From: an uncultured Mogibacterium sp.
GTDB lineage: Bacteria; Bacillota; Clostridia; Peptostreptococcales; Anaerovoracaceae
Direction of reading: 5' to 3'
DNA: 12,264 nt
Assembly: GCF_938041965.1 (NCBI RefSeq)
Contig: NZ_CALISE010000016.1
Location: forward strand, 1 to 12,264
Shown: positions 1 through 7,060 of the stretch, piece by piece
How positions within the stretch are numbered: the stretch's first letter is position 1
Layout: the number at the start of each line of letters is the position of its first letter
Notes under the pieces: generated by a model
What the model was told of the DNA's origin: nothing
The model's database searches: none
Seen by the model: only the letters and a program-made list of their open reading frames with translations
Translations under genes and position numbers: made by a program

Positions 1-306
<306 letters not shown>

Positions 307-427
307 AAATGGTTTTAAGCATGAGGTGGTTATTCAATTTTGAGGGTACAGCTCTCAAAAGCGTAGAAGATGATAAAGTACATCTTACTACAAAATATGA
401 GTAGATTGCTTAACGCGATTTACATAA

Positions 428-543
428 TCCGGTGACAATAGCAGAGAGGTTACACCTGTTCCCATCCCGAACACAGAAGTTAAGCTCTTTAGCGCTGAAG
501 ATACTTGGTGGGAAGCTGCCTGGGAAATTAGGACGTCGCCGGT
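428..543 (+). rRNA. rrf: 5S ribosomal RNA
   Basis: This is a full-length 5S rRNA of about 115 bases. The core CCCATCCCGAACACAGAAGT (positions 461-480) is the universally conserved loop B/C segment. The ends form the terminal helix: CCGGTGAC at 429-436 pairs with GTCGCCGG at 535-542 with one G-U pair. A run of seven T (543-549) follows directly, but two tRNA genes lie just downstream, so read-through and processing are likely. Ends are assigned from the helix and may be off by one or two bases. Confidence 0.96.
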
Positions 544-553
544 TTTTTTATAA

Positions 554-628
554 GGCCCCATGGTCAAGCGGTTAAGACATCGCCCTTTCACGGCGGTAAC
601 CCGGGTTCGATTCCCGGTGGGGTCACCA
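554..628 (+). tRNA. tRNA-Glu (anticodon UUC)
   Basis: The cloverleaf is complete. The acceptor GGCCCCA (554-560) pairs with TGGGGTC (618-624). The anticodon stem is TCGCC/GGCGG, with loop CTTTCAC at 585-591 and anticodon TTC at 587-589. The T arm is CCGGG-TTCGATT-CCCGG (601-617). Discriminator A625 and an encoded CCA (626-628) follow. The gene starts about 10 bases after 5S rRNA and is probably cotranscribed with the rRNA operon. Confidence 0.97.
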
Positions 629-640
629 CCAATTAAATAT

Positions 641-723
641 GCGCTTGTGGCGGAACTGGCAGACGCACCAGATTTAGGTTCTGGCGGGCGACCGTGGGGG
701 TTCGAGTCCCTCCAAGCGCACCA
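641..723 (+). tRNA. tRNA-Leu (anticodon UAG)
   Basis: This is a class II tRNA of 83 bases. The acceptor GCGCTTG (641-647) pairs with CAAGCGC (713-719). The anticodon stem CCAGA/TCTGG (668-672/680-684) closes loop TTTAGGT, with anticodon TAG at 675-677, which reads CUN leucine codons. A long variable arm is present between about 685 and 697, and CCA is encoded at 721-723. It is the last gene of the rRNA operon. I saw no repeat of its 3' end downstream that would mark an integration site. Confidence 0.97.
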
Positions 724-727
724 AATT

Positions 728-759
728 AGATCTATAGTTTTATCTATAGGTCTTTTTTT
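728..759 (+). terminator. Intrinsic terminator of the rRNA/tRNA operon
   Basis: A 10-bp stem (AGATCTATAG 728-737 with CTATAGGTCT 744-753, one U-G pair) with a 6-base loop is followed by a run of seven T (753-759). It begins only 5 bases after the tRNA-Leu CCA, so it separates the rRNA operon from the tad locus. Confidence 0.88.
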
Positions 760-941
760 ATTTCTTATTATTATCAATTTAATATAATTTGAATCTATTT
801 ACTTTATTTACTTATAGCTCTTTATTTTCTTTGCTTGTATAAAGGTGTGCTGAAGGGGAATATTTTTAATGATATTATTTGCTTGTAAGGATGTAGATAA
901 TCCTTACCACTCCAATTTTTTACTATTTCTAGAGGTGATTG
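760..941 (+). promoter_or_regulatory. Leader region of the tad operon with an 8-bp hairpin
   Basis: This AT-rich stretch must hold the promoter of the tad genes, but no strong consensus pair is visible. TATAAA at 838-843 is a possible -10 without a clear -35 element. A perfect inverted repeat, GTAAGGAT (885-892) and ATCCTTAC (900-907) with a 7-base loop, lies about 35 bases before the first tad start codon. Six or more T follow after a gap of several bases (915-920), so it is not a canonical terminator. It could be an attenuator, an RNA stabiliser or an operator. A 32-codon ORF (869-967) with upstream GAAGGGG spans the hairpin and runs over the first tad start codon in another frame. Confidence 0.45.
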
Positions 942-1859
942 ATGAGATTTCGAATTTTGTTAAGTGATAAAGACTATCTTACATCTTTTGTTGAAATGAC
1001 TAGCAAGATTGACAAAAACCTTCTTATTGACTTAAATTTTAATGGTTTACTCCTTGATGATGAACTGTTAATCACTGATATTAATGTTGAAACGTTATCT
1101 CATCAGTATCCTTCTTTAAACATTCAGGCTGTGTGTGTTCTTTCTCCCATAACAGGTGAGGAAAATCTTTTTAAAGGTCCATTTAAACTTTTTAAGTTTC
1201 AGCCTTTTGATGACATAATATCTAAAATTAAGATTTGTAGTTTTAGCTATTTTGGAGGTAACAGCTATGACATCTCAAAAAATCATAAAATCGCATTTAT
1301 TTTTGATATAGATGTTTATTCTTCTGATTTTATTGAACAGTTTGCGAAGCAAATAGTCTATAAGTACGGATTAAATGTGTTGATTTTTCCACTTCAGTAT
1401 TTGTCTTCGATTAATTATTTTGAAAACAAAGGATTTACTGATTCTTATGTTTTTAAGAAACTTGTTTATTTAATTAATAAACATGAGAGAATTCCAATTG
1501 AATCTTTTTTTTCTTTAGACAACTTAGGATTTTATTATTTTAAGAGCTCTTTGGCTTTGAATCCTATAGCGAAAATGGATGATGCTTCTTTTGAAATGTT
1601 AATTAAGTATATATATGGACATTTCTTTGATGTTATTTGTTTCGATATTGGACGTTGTCTTAATGAACGTAATATTAAATTACTTAATCAGATGGATAAA
1701 GTTATTTTACTTAGCAGGAATTGTAAGCCTGACGAATCATTTTCAAGCATTATCTCAGAGTTGAGTATAAATAATGTTTCTTACATTAACCATGATTCTG
1801 ATGGAACTACTTTAGAAATTACTATTAGTGAGTTGATTGATACAGTTTTAAACTCATAA
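942..1859 (+). CDS. Degenerate TadZ/CpaE-like protein of the tad pilus locus
   Basis: This 305-residue protein starts at ATG 942 behind AGAGGTG (931-937). An earlier in-frame TTG at 939 sits almost on that ribosome site and is less likely. The layout matches TadZ/CpaE: a receiver-like N-terminal half (RFRILLSDKDYL at 2-13; FKFQPFDDIISKI at 84-96) and a ParA/MinD-like second half (KIAFIF at 116-121; FDVICFDIGRCLNE at 229-242, the usual DYVIVDLP strand; MDKVILLS at 251-258). In active members a GGxGKT P-loop follows the KIAFIF strand. Here the residues are DIDVYSSD, so ATP binding is probably lost. TadZ proteins position the pilus machine at the cell pole in other bacteria, and a purely structural role is inferred here. 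First gene of the tad operon. Family assignment is from pattern recognition and position, with moderate certainty. Confidence 0.65.
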   Translation: MRFRILLSDKDYLTSFVEMTSKIDKNLLIDLNFNGLLLDDELLITDINVETLSHQYPSLNIQAVCVLSPITGEENLFKGPFKLFKFQPFDDIISKIKICSFSYFGGNSYDISKNHKIAFIFDIDVYSSDFIEQFAKQIVYKYGLNVLIFPLQYLSSINYFENKGFTDSYVFKKLVYLINKHERIPIESFFSLDNLGFYYFKSSLALNPIAKMDDASFEMLIKYIYGHFFDVICFDIGRCLNERNIKLLNQMDKVILLSRNCKPDESFSSIISELSINNVSYINHDSDGTTLEITISELIDTVLNS

Positions 1860-1917
1860 TTGCACAGAATACTTTTACTTGATATTCTAGTATTTTTTAT
1901 ATTGATAGGAATTACTT

Positions 1918-3174
1918 ATGGAAATGGTTTCAAATTATAGTATGAAGTATGTTGTAAATAAACATTCAAGAGTTATTGAATTAATTACAAACAATTTAAA
2001 AGCCATAATTTCTCATTCTGACGACACTTTAAATGAAGAACAACTTCTTGAGTTAGTTGAGAATACAGTGTTTGAAAGTAGTTATATTTCTTTAATTGAT
2101 TATGATGAAATCACCGATGTAATTAGGGCGATATTTTTAAGAGTATCAAGTAAATATAGCATTTTATCAAACTATATTGAAGATTCTTGTATTAATGAAA
2201 TTATGGTAAATGGATATAATCGTATTTTTGTCGAGAAGAATAAAAAAATTACTGAAGTAGATAATGCATTCTACTCCGATGATGAGTTAGAAGGGTTAAT
2301 AAGAATGTTTGCATCTGATATTCACCGCGAGATTAATGAAGCAAATCCAATTGTTGATGCACGACTTGAGAATGGATACAGAGTAAATGGAGTATTAAAA
2401 AATGTTGCTCTAAATGGTCCAATTTTAACTATTAGGAAGTTTGCAAATGATGAAATTACACTTGATGATCTTGTAAACAATGATTCTATGCCTCGAGAAT
2501 GCTCGGATTTCTTAACTAAGCTTGTTGCAGCAAAATACAATATCTTTATAAGTGGTGGGACATCTTCAGGTAAAACAACTTTTTTAAATGCTTTATCATC
2601 AGCAATTAATTCGGATGAACGTGTGATTATCATTGAGGATTCTGCTGAGCTAAAGGTTAGCCAGATAAAAAATATTGTTCATATGGAATGTCGAAATGCT
2701 AATTCTGTTGGGAAAGGAATGGTAAGCATGGAAATGCTGATTAAGACTAGTCTTCGAATGCGACCAGATAGGATTATTGTTGGTGAAGTAAGAGGTAGGG
2801 AGGTTATCGATATGATACAAGCTATGTCAACTGGTCATGATGGCAGTATGTCAACAGGACACGGGAATTCTATAAAAGGGATGTTAAATCGTCTTGAGAC
2901 AATGTATCTCATGGACACTCAGATTCCAATTTATTCGATTAAAAGCCAGATTGCAAATGCTCTAGATATATTTGTTCATCTGCGTAGAGATAGTGATGGA
3001 AAACGACGTCTTGTTGAAGTTGCGGAGATGGTAGGATTTGATGGCGAAGATTATAAATTAAATTATATTTATTATACGGATCCTGACGGGAAACTAATGG
3101 AAACGGGAAATAAATTAACTAATTGTGAGAAATTAATGCAAAACTTGCATGAGGAAGGTGTGTCAGTGAGTTGA
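1918..3174 (+). CDS. tadA: TadA/CpaF-type secretion ATPase of the tad pilus
   Basis: This cytoplasmic hexameric ATPase powers pilus assembly in the type II/IV secretion ATPase family. It has 418 residues, near the family norm. Visible motifs are Walker A GGTSSGKT (213-220), the arginine-rich RMRPDR (280-285), Walker B-type IIVGEVRG (286-293) and the histidine box with H307 and H315 (STGHDGSMSTGH). The N-terminal ~100 residues contain the usual helical region and a DSCINEIMVNG block before the ATPase core. ATG 1918 follows ATAGGA (1905-1910) at good spacing. The stop overlaps the start of tadB by 4 bases, which implies translational coupling. All catalytic motifs appear intact. Confidence 0.95.
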   Translation: MEMVSNYSMKYVVNKHSRVIELITNNLKAIISHSDDTLNEEQLLELVENTVFESSYISLIDYDEITDVIRAIFLRVSSKYSILSNYIEDSCINEIMVNGYNRIFVEKNKKITEVDNAFYSDDELEGLIRMFASDIHREINEANPIVDARLENGYRVNGVLKNVALNGPILTIRKFANDEITLDDLVNNDSMPRECSDFLTKLVAAKYNIFISGGTSSGKTTFLNALSSAINSDERVIIIEDSAELKVSQIKNIVHMECRNANSVGKGMVSMEMLIKTSLRMRPDRIIVGEVRGREVIDMIQAMSTGHDGSMSTGHGNSIKGMLNRLETMYLMDTQIPIYSIKSQIANALDIFVHLRRDSDGKRRLVEVAEMVGFDGEDYKLNYIYYTDPDGKLMETGNKLTNCEKLMQNLHEEGVSVS

Positions 3175-4034
3175 GAAATGGATTTTTGGTTAATGGAGAG
3201 CCTGCAATAGACGTTAGTAAGATTACCCCAATTAAGTCTTTGGAGCCGAAGGATGATCATACTATTGATAGTGAACATCTTGTTAATTCTGAAATCAGAT
3301 ATGATAAGTATATAGTAGATAAAAGAGAAAAACAGCTCATATTTGCCGGTACGCTTGTAGTAGGTACATCTTTATCTGTACTTCTGTATCACAATATCTT
3401 TTTCAGTTTAGTGCTTTTATTCTTTTATATTAAAATTCAAGAAATATATGCTGAATATATGCTAGATAGAAGGAAGCGTGCGCTTGCTGAGCAATTTAAG
3501 GACTTCTTATTTATTTTATCTACATCAATTGGTGCAGGTAGAGGAATGCGTGATGCAATTGGTGAAGCCATACCTGGGATAGTTGGAATATATGGTGAAA
3601 ATGCTATTTTATGTAAGGAGTTAAAAAATATGTATAAGCGCATGAGTATTGGTAATGAAGAAGATGTTACAGTTCTAAATGATTTTTCTAAGCGTTCTGG
3701 ATCAGAAGATATAGTTGATTTTATGATTATTTATTCAACTTGTAAGACGACAGGAGCTAGTCTTGTTGATGCATTAAATAAAGCCGCTAGTGTGATTATT
3801 GATAAGATGACTATAGAGAATGAGATTAGAACTATGGCGAATAGAAAGAAGAATGAGAGCATTATTCTTTTCGCGATGCCGTTTATTGTAGTAATGTTTC
3901 TAAATTTATTTTCTCCTGAATATATCGCACCTCTTTATGAGAGCTATATTGGCAGAGTTATTATGACGATGGTTGTTGCTGCTGACATTTTTATATATTC
4001 AGTTATGCAGAAAATTACTAATGTTGAAATATAG
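3171..4034 (+). CDS. tadB: TadB-like inner-membrane platform protein (T2SSF domain)
   Basis: This is the membrane platform subunit that works with TadC above the TadA ATPase. It has 287 residues. A polar N-terminal ~50 residues is followed by a hydrophobic pair (about 55-72 and 74-92), a cytoplasmic four-helix T2SSF domain (about 108-220, including FLFILSTSIGAGRGMRDAI) and two C-terminal membrane segments (about 229-246 and 262-281). The TTG start at 3171 overlaps the tadA stop (TTGA) and has GGAAGG about a dozen bases upstream; no in-frame ATG is available nearby. The next gene follows after 15 bases. Assignment to TadB rather than another T2SSF protein rests on gene order and size. Confidence 0.88.
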   Translation: MRNGFLVNGEPAIDVSKITPIKSLEPKDDHTIDSEHLVNSEIRYDKYIVDKREKQLIFAGTLVVGTSLSVLLYHNIFFSLVLLFFYIKIQEIYAEYMLDRRKRALAEQFKDFLFILSTSIGAGRGMRDAIGEAIPGIVGIYGENAILCKELKNMYKRMSIGNEEDVTVLNDFSKRSGSEDIVDFMIIYSTCKTTGASLVDALNKAASVIIDKMTIENEIRTMANRKKNESIILFAMPFIVVMFLNLFSPEYIAPLYESYIGRVIMTMVVAADIFIYSVMQKITNVEI

Positions 4035-4049
4035 GAAGGTGAGAAGTCC

Positions 4050-5036
4050 GTGAAAATTAATCTTGGAGATATATTTGATCGTGAACTTAAGAAACAACTA
4101 GTTCAGATTTCAATTATTTCATTCATTTTTTTAGTAATTATTCTGATTAAACCCCATATGAGTGGCAAGTACATAGTCAATGACAAAGGAAATGTTGTTG
4201 GTATAATGCAACGAGGAACAGAAAAATTTGCTGAATACAACTTGATTGCTAATGTGCAGCGAGATAACAAAAGCATATCACAAGATGTAAGTCTCAGAAA
4301 AAATGTGGATGAAAATAATGGAAAAGAGAATCATAATTCCTCACATGATATTGAAGCAGAAATGAGTGCAAGCCTAGGAATTGCAGTAAGCAGATTAGAG
4401 GAATCACGTAGTAAAAAGATCATTTTGCCATCAAAGCTCGATGATGGCAGCATTGTCACTTGGAGTAAAAGTGGAAAGTCTAATAGAGGCTGGATGATGG
4501 TTGTCGTTATGTATGTACTAATCGGAATCGCAGTTGTTTTGGACAAACACGATAAACTTAGAAAAGCGGACATAGATATGCGCAAACAGATTTTGAAAGC
4601 GCTTCCGAGATTTACAAATCAGTTGTTATTGATGATGAATTCTGGTGTTATTTTAAGCGATGCCTTTCATAAGATTTGCTATGGGTACTCCATGATGCAG
4701 ATTGAGCATCAAGGTGAACTAGAACGTAATATAATTGCCATGACGGAGTCAGCAGAACTAACTAATCGAAGTATACCGTTACTGTTCTCTGAATTGGCAA
4801 AGAAGTATTCTGTAAAAGAGCTAATGCGAATATCAACTGTTTTGCGGGAGAATGAAAAAAGAGGGAGCAATATTCAGGAAAAGCTAGAACGTGAGAGTGC
4901 ATTTCTTTGGGATATTAGAAAAGTTATTGCAAGGGAACAAGGGAAACTGATAGATACTAAAATGACTTATCCGCTAGGATTACTTCTAGTTTTGTTAATT
5001 ATAATAACTATGGCACCAGCAATGATGTCCATGTAG
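4050..5036 (+). CDS. tadC: TadC-like membrane platform protein with a large external loop
   Basis: This is the second T2SSF-domain platform protein, 328 residues. GTG 4050 follows AGGAAGGTGAG (4033-4043). The first membrane segment is at about 18-34. About 110 polar, charged residues follow (35-145; many N, K, S and E), then a second membrane segment (about 149-167), the T2SSF domain (about 175-300, with ALPRFTNQLLLMMNSGVILSDAF near its start) and a C-terminal membrane segment (about 308-326). Typical TadC proteins have only a short connection between the first two membrane segments, so this loop is unusual. By the positive-inside rule it would face outside. Its function is unknown; contact with pilin or cell wall is a guess. 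Confidence 0.87.
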   Translation: MKINLGDIFDRELKKQLVQISIISFIFLVIILIKPHMSGKYIVNDKGNVVGIMQRGTEKFAEYNLIANVQRDNKSISQDVSLRKNVDENNGKENHNSSHDIEAEMSASLGIAVSRLEESRSKKIILPSKLDDGSIVTWSKSGKSNRGWMMVVVMYVLIGIAVVLDKHDKLRKADIDMRKQILKALPRFTNQLLLMMNSGVILSDAFHKICYGYSMMQIEHQGELERNIIAMTESAELTNRSIPLLFSELAKKYSVKELMRISTVLRENEKRGSNIQEKLERESAFLWDIRKVIAREQGKLIDTKMTYPLGLLLVLLIIITMAPAMMSM

Positions 5037-5056
5037 TGCTTAGTACTATACTACTT

Positions 5057-5077
5057 AAGGAGGTGATTGAAATGTAA
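5057..5077 (+). promoter_or_regulatory. Strong Shine-Dalgarno sequence followed by ATG-TAA (start-stop)
   Basis: AAGGAGGTGAT (5057-5067) is an 11-base match to the complement of the 16S rRNA tail. ATG follows at 5072-5074, 8 bases after GGAGG, and TAA is the very next codon. No open frame continues in any phase through the 171-base gap to the pilin gene. It may be a regulatory start-stop site, a ribosome-loading or mRNA-protecting site, or the remains of a lost small gene. The sequence alone cannot decide between these. Confidence 0.5.
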
Positions 5078-5207
5078 GGGTTAATATTATAGAGTTGAAC
5101 GTATTTTATGCAATTAGATGTAAGTGTGTATGTGTAAATGTGTGTGTTGATTATTGCCTATTTAAGTATGTGATGATGGGTGTCTGCAGTGACAAAGGAG
5201 GAAAGAT

Positions 5208-5369
5208 ATGAAAAACATAAAAAAACTATTTAAATCTAAAGCAGGTATGGAGCTTGTTCAAGTAGCTATTCTAATCGCTATTGCTATTGCGCTCGGGATT
5301 ATCTTCAAAACAGAGATTACGTCTTTTGTAAACAAAACATTCAAAGCACTTAATGCGAGTAAATTTTAA
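5208..5369 (+). CDS. flp: Flp1-type type IVb pilin (major pilin candidate)
   Basis: This 53-residue protein is the likely structural subunit of the tad pilus. ATG 5208 follows AAAGGAGGAAAG (5194-5205), an excellent ribosome site. A basic leader (residues 1-13, ending KSKAG) precedes a long hydrophobic helix starting MELVQVAILIAIAIALGIIF, then a short polar tail, which is the Flp1 pilin plan. The expected prepilin peptidase cut is after G13. The residue at +5 of the mature form is then Gln17 instead of the nearly universal Glu, while a Glu sits at +2. The gene lies between tadC and a tadE-like gene, as in other Gram-positive tad loci. It overlaps the next gene's longest start. Confidence 0.85.
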   Translation: MKNIKKLFKSKAGMELVQVAILIAIAIALGIIFKTEITSFVNKTFKALNASKF

Positions 5370-5727
5370 ATCCTGCGCGCAGAATTTAGTTATGCCTTTT
5401 TCTAATAAACGAGGGGAACAGATGGTAGAAGCGAGCATTGTTCTGCCAATCATAATACTGGTAATAATGCTATTAATTAGACTTTGCACCTTTTATCTAG
5501 AATGTTTAATTACTCAGACTAATATGCATCGCAAAATGTTATCAAAATGGGACAGCACTAAATCCCCTGTGGTTAAAACACTTAATGATTCTAGAGATAT
5601 TAACTATGCTAATTTAGGTTTGGCTGAAGGGCTGATTAGAAAAACTATAGAGGTAAAAGGATTTACGCTGTGTGAAGATAAGTTCGTGAGAGTTGGTGAT
5701 ACTGTTGAGGCAGCTGTTCAAGAATAA
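5353..5727 (+). CDS. TadE-like pseudopilin
   Basis: This small membrane-anchored protein of 124 residues has the TadE N-terminus. KRG (19-21) is followed by EQMVEASIVLPIIILVIML, a prepilin-like cut site (after G21) with Glu at +5, then a transmembrane helix to about residue 48. The remaining ~75 residues are predicted outside. TadE-type proteins are processed by the prepilin peptidase and are thought to prime or cap pilus assembly. The start is uncertain: ATG 5353 lies inside the end of the pilin gene, while ATG 5392 (residue 14) is closer to the KRG motif. Neither has a clear ribosome site, so coupling to pilin translation is likely. The 3' end overlaps the next gene by up to 35 bases. Confidence 0.78.
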   Translation: MRVNFKSCAQNLVMPFSNKRGEQMVEASIVLPIIILVIMLLIRLCTFYLECLITQTNMHRKMLSKWDSTKSPVVKTLNDSRDINYANLGLAEGLIRKTIEVKGFTLCEDKFVRVGDTVEAAVQE

Positions 5728-7060
5728 ACGCGGATCGACGATTGTTATTATATCGTACGTATTCCTCGCTTTGATATCAATGATAATAATTGCAATTGGG
5801 ATAGCGAGAAGCCGCACTGTTCAAAGTTGGTCAGAGGTGAGTGGAAAACTTTGGGGTAAAGCGATTCTGTCTGAATATGATAAATATTTACTACGCGATT
5901 ACGGAATAATGGCATTTCAAAGCAATGATATAGATGTTGTAAAGAGGCTAAATGTATATTCAAAATATTCCTTTGAGGATAAACTTCGCGTTAGCCTTGG
6001 AACACCAAGTGCAAACCTAGATCAGTACCGTATGTCAGATTTGAATAATTTTCGCAAAAGTATACGTGACTCACTTCTATATGAAAGCGCCAAGGCGGTG
6101 CTTGATGGTAGTAATAGAAATGTTCGTAGTGACGTTAAAAACCTAAATGTTTCTATAGATGAATCTAAAAATGCTACTGCTGAATCTAAAGATAAGAGTG
6201 TATACGGGAAAAGGATAATCGGAAACAAATACGTTATAGAAACTTTGCCATCGAGAGGTGAAAAGAATAATTTCAACATAAAAAGGATATCTGGAATGAT
6301 AAGTAATAACAATGCTTCGGATAAGTTAAGTTCCAAAGCTCTAGGGAAAATCTCTGAAATGGCATTCATAGTTAATAAGTTCAATAGCCACCTTAAGACT
6401 TGTAGTGATAAAGAGACATTTTTTGCTAATGAGTACGAGTATATTGTTAAAGGGAATTTAGACGATAGTAAAAACTTCGAGAGCTGTAAAAAGAGCATTT
6501 TTTTGATTAGAAATGCACTAAATTTAGCTGCATTATCTAAAGATCCTGAAAAGATGGAGCTAATAGCAGCCGTATCAGAGGTCATATCTCCGGGGCCAGG
6601 TGCAATAGTAGTTCAAGGCATAATAATGGAAAGCTGGGCAGCTCTTGAAGCTCGTGAAGATGTGAAAGCTTTACTAGATAACAAACGAATTCCTTTTATA
6701 AAAAAGAAAGGTGAGTGGAAGGTATCGCTAGAAAGTGTGCTGGGAGATGAAAAGTTTAGTGAAAAGATAGATGAGGAATCTAGAAAAATAATGAATGAGA
6801 ATTCAGAACAACTGAAGGAAATGAGTAAGACTGAAAGCTTTGTTGAGAATGTGAATGGACAAAACTACGAAGAATATCTCTTGCTTATGATGTTAACAAC
6901 CCCTAAAGATCTAAGAACGCGGAGAGTTATGGATCTAATTCAGATTAACATGAAATATCGATACTATGATGATTTTAACTTCGATGAATATAACTGTGGG
7001 GTAAGATTCAATTTAAAAATAAATGGTAAATCATATGAAGTTGATGATTCGTACAAGTAA
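5693..7060 (+). CDS. DUF5702/TadG-like pilus-associated protein
   Basis: This 455-residue protein has one N-terminal membrane anchor (about 18-38) behind NKRGSTIVII, a TadE/TadG-like entry motif whose +5 position is Ile, not Glu. The rest is a large, mostly polar domain predicted outside. Segments recall the DUF5702 family of clostridial tad loci: SEYDKYLLRDYGIMAF (60-75), SWAALEAREDVKALL and RIPFIKKKGEWKVSL (about 314-348), and a late RRVMDLIQINMKYRY. Starts TTG 5693, GTG 5696 and TTG 5705 are all possible; GGTGAT at 5695-5700 would suit TTG 5705. Whichever is used, the start lies within the upstream tadE-like gene. Its role is unknown, perhaps a minor surface component or an assembly partner. 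Confidence 0.72.
   Translation: MVILLRQLFKNKRGSTIVIISYVFLALISMIIIAIGIARSRTVQSWSEVSGKLWGKAILSEYDKYLLRDYGIMAFQSNDIDVVKRLNVYSKYSFEDKLRVSLGTPSANLDQYRMSDLNNFRKSIRDSLLYESAKAVLDGSNRNVRSDVKNLNVSIDESKNATAESKDKSVYGKRIIGNKYVIETLPSRGEKNNFNIKRISGMISNNNASDKLSSKALGKISEMAFIVNKFNSHLKTCSDKETFFANEYEYIVKGNLDDSKNFESCKKSIFLIRNALNLAALSKDPEKMELIAAVSEVISPGPGAIVVQGIIMESWAALEAREDVKALLDNKRIPFIKKKGEWKVSLESVLGDEKFSEKIDEESRKIMNENSEQLKEMSKTESFVENVNGQNYEEYLLLMMLTTPKDLRTRRVMDLIQINMKYRYYDDFNFDEYNCGVRFNLKINGKSYEVDDSYK

Noticed and set aside
641..723. tRNA-Leu as an integration site for the tad locus as a mobile island.
   Set aside because: I found no copy of the tRNA 3' end downstream and no integrase or recombination gene in the window.
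388..777. Long open frame on the - strand (129 residues) and a + strand frame at 560-787.
   Set aside because: They cover 5S rRNA, two complete tRNA genes and a terminator; the apparent protein is translated structural RNA.
6022..6585. 187-residue open frame on the - strand.
   Set aside because: It lies entirely inside the DUF5702-like gene in antisense, is Leu/Ser-rich as expected for a shadow frame, and has no ribosome site or family match I recognise.
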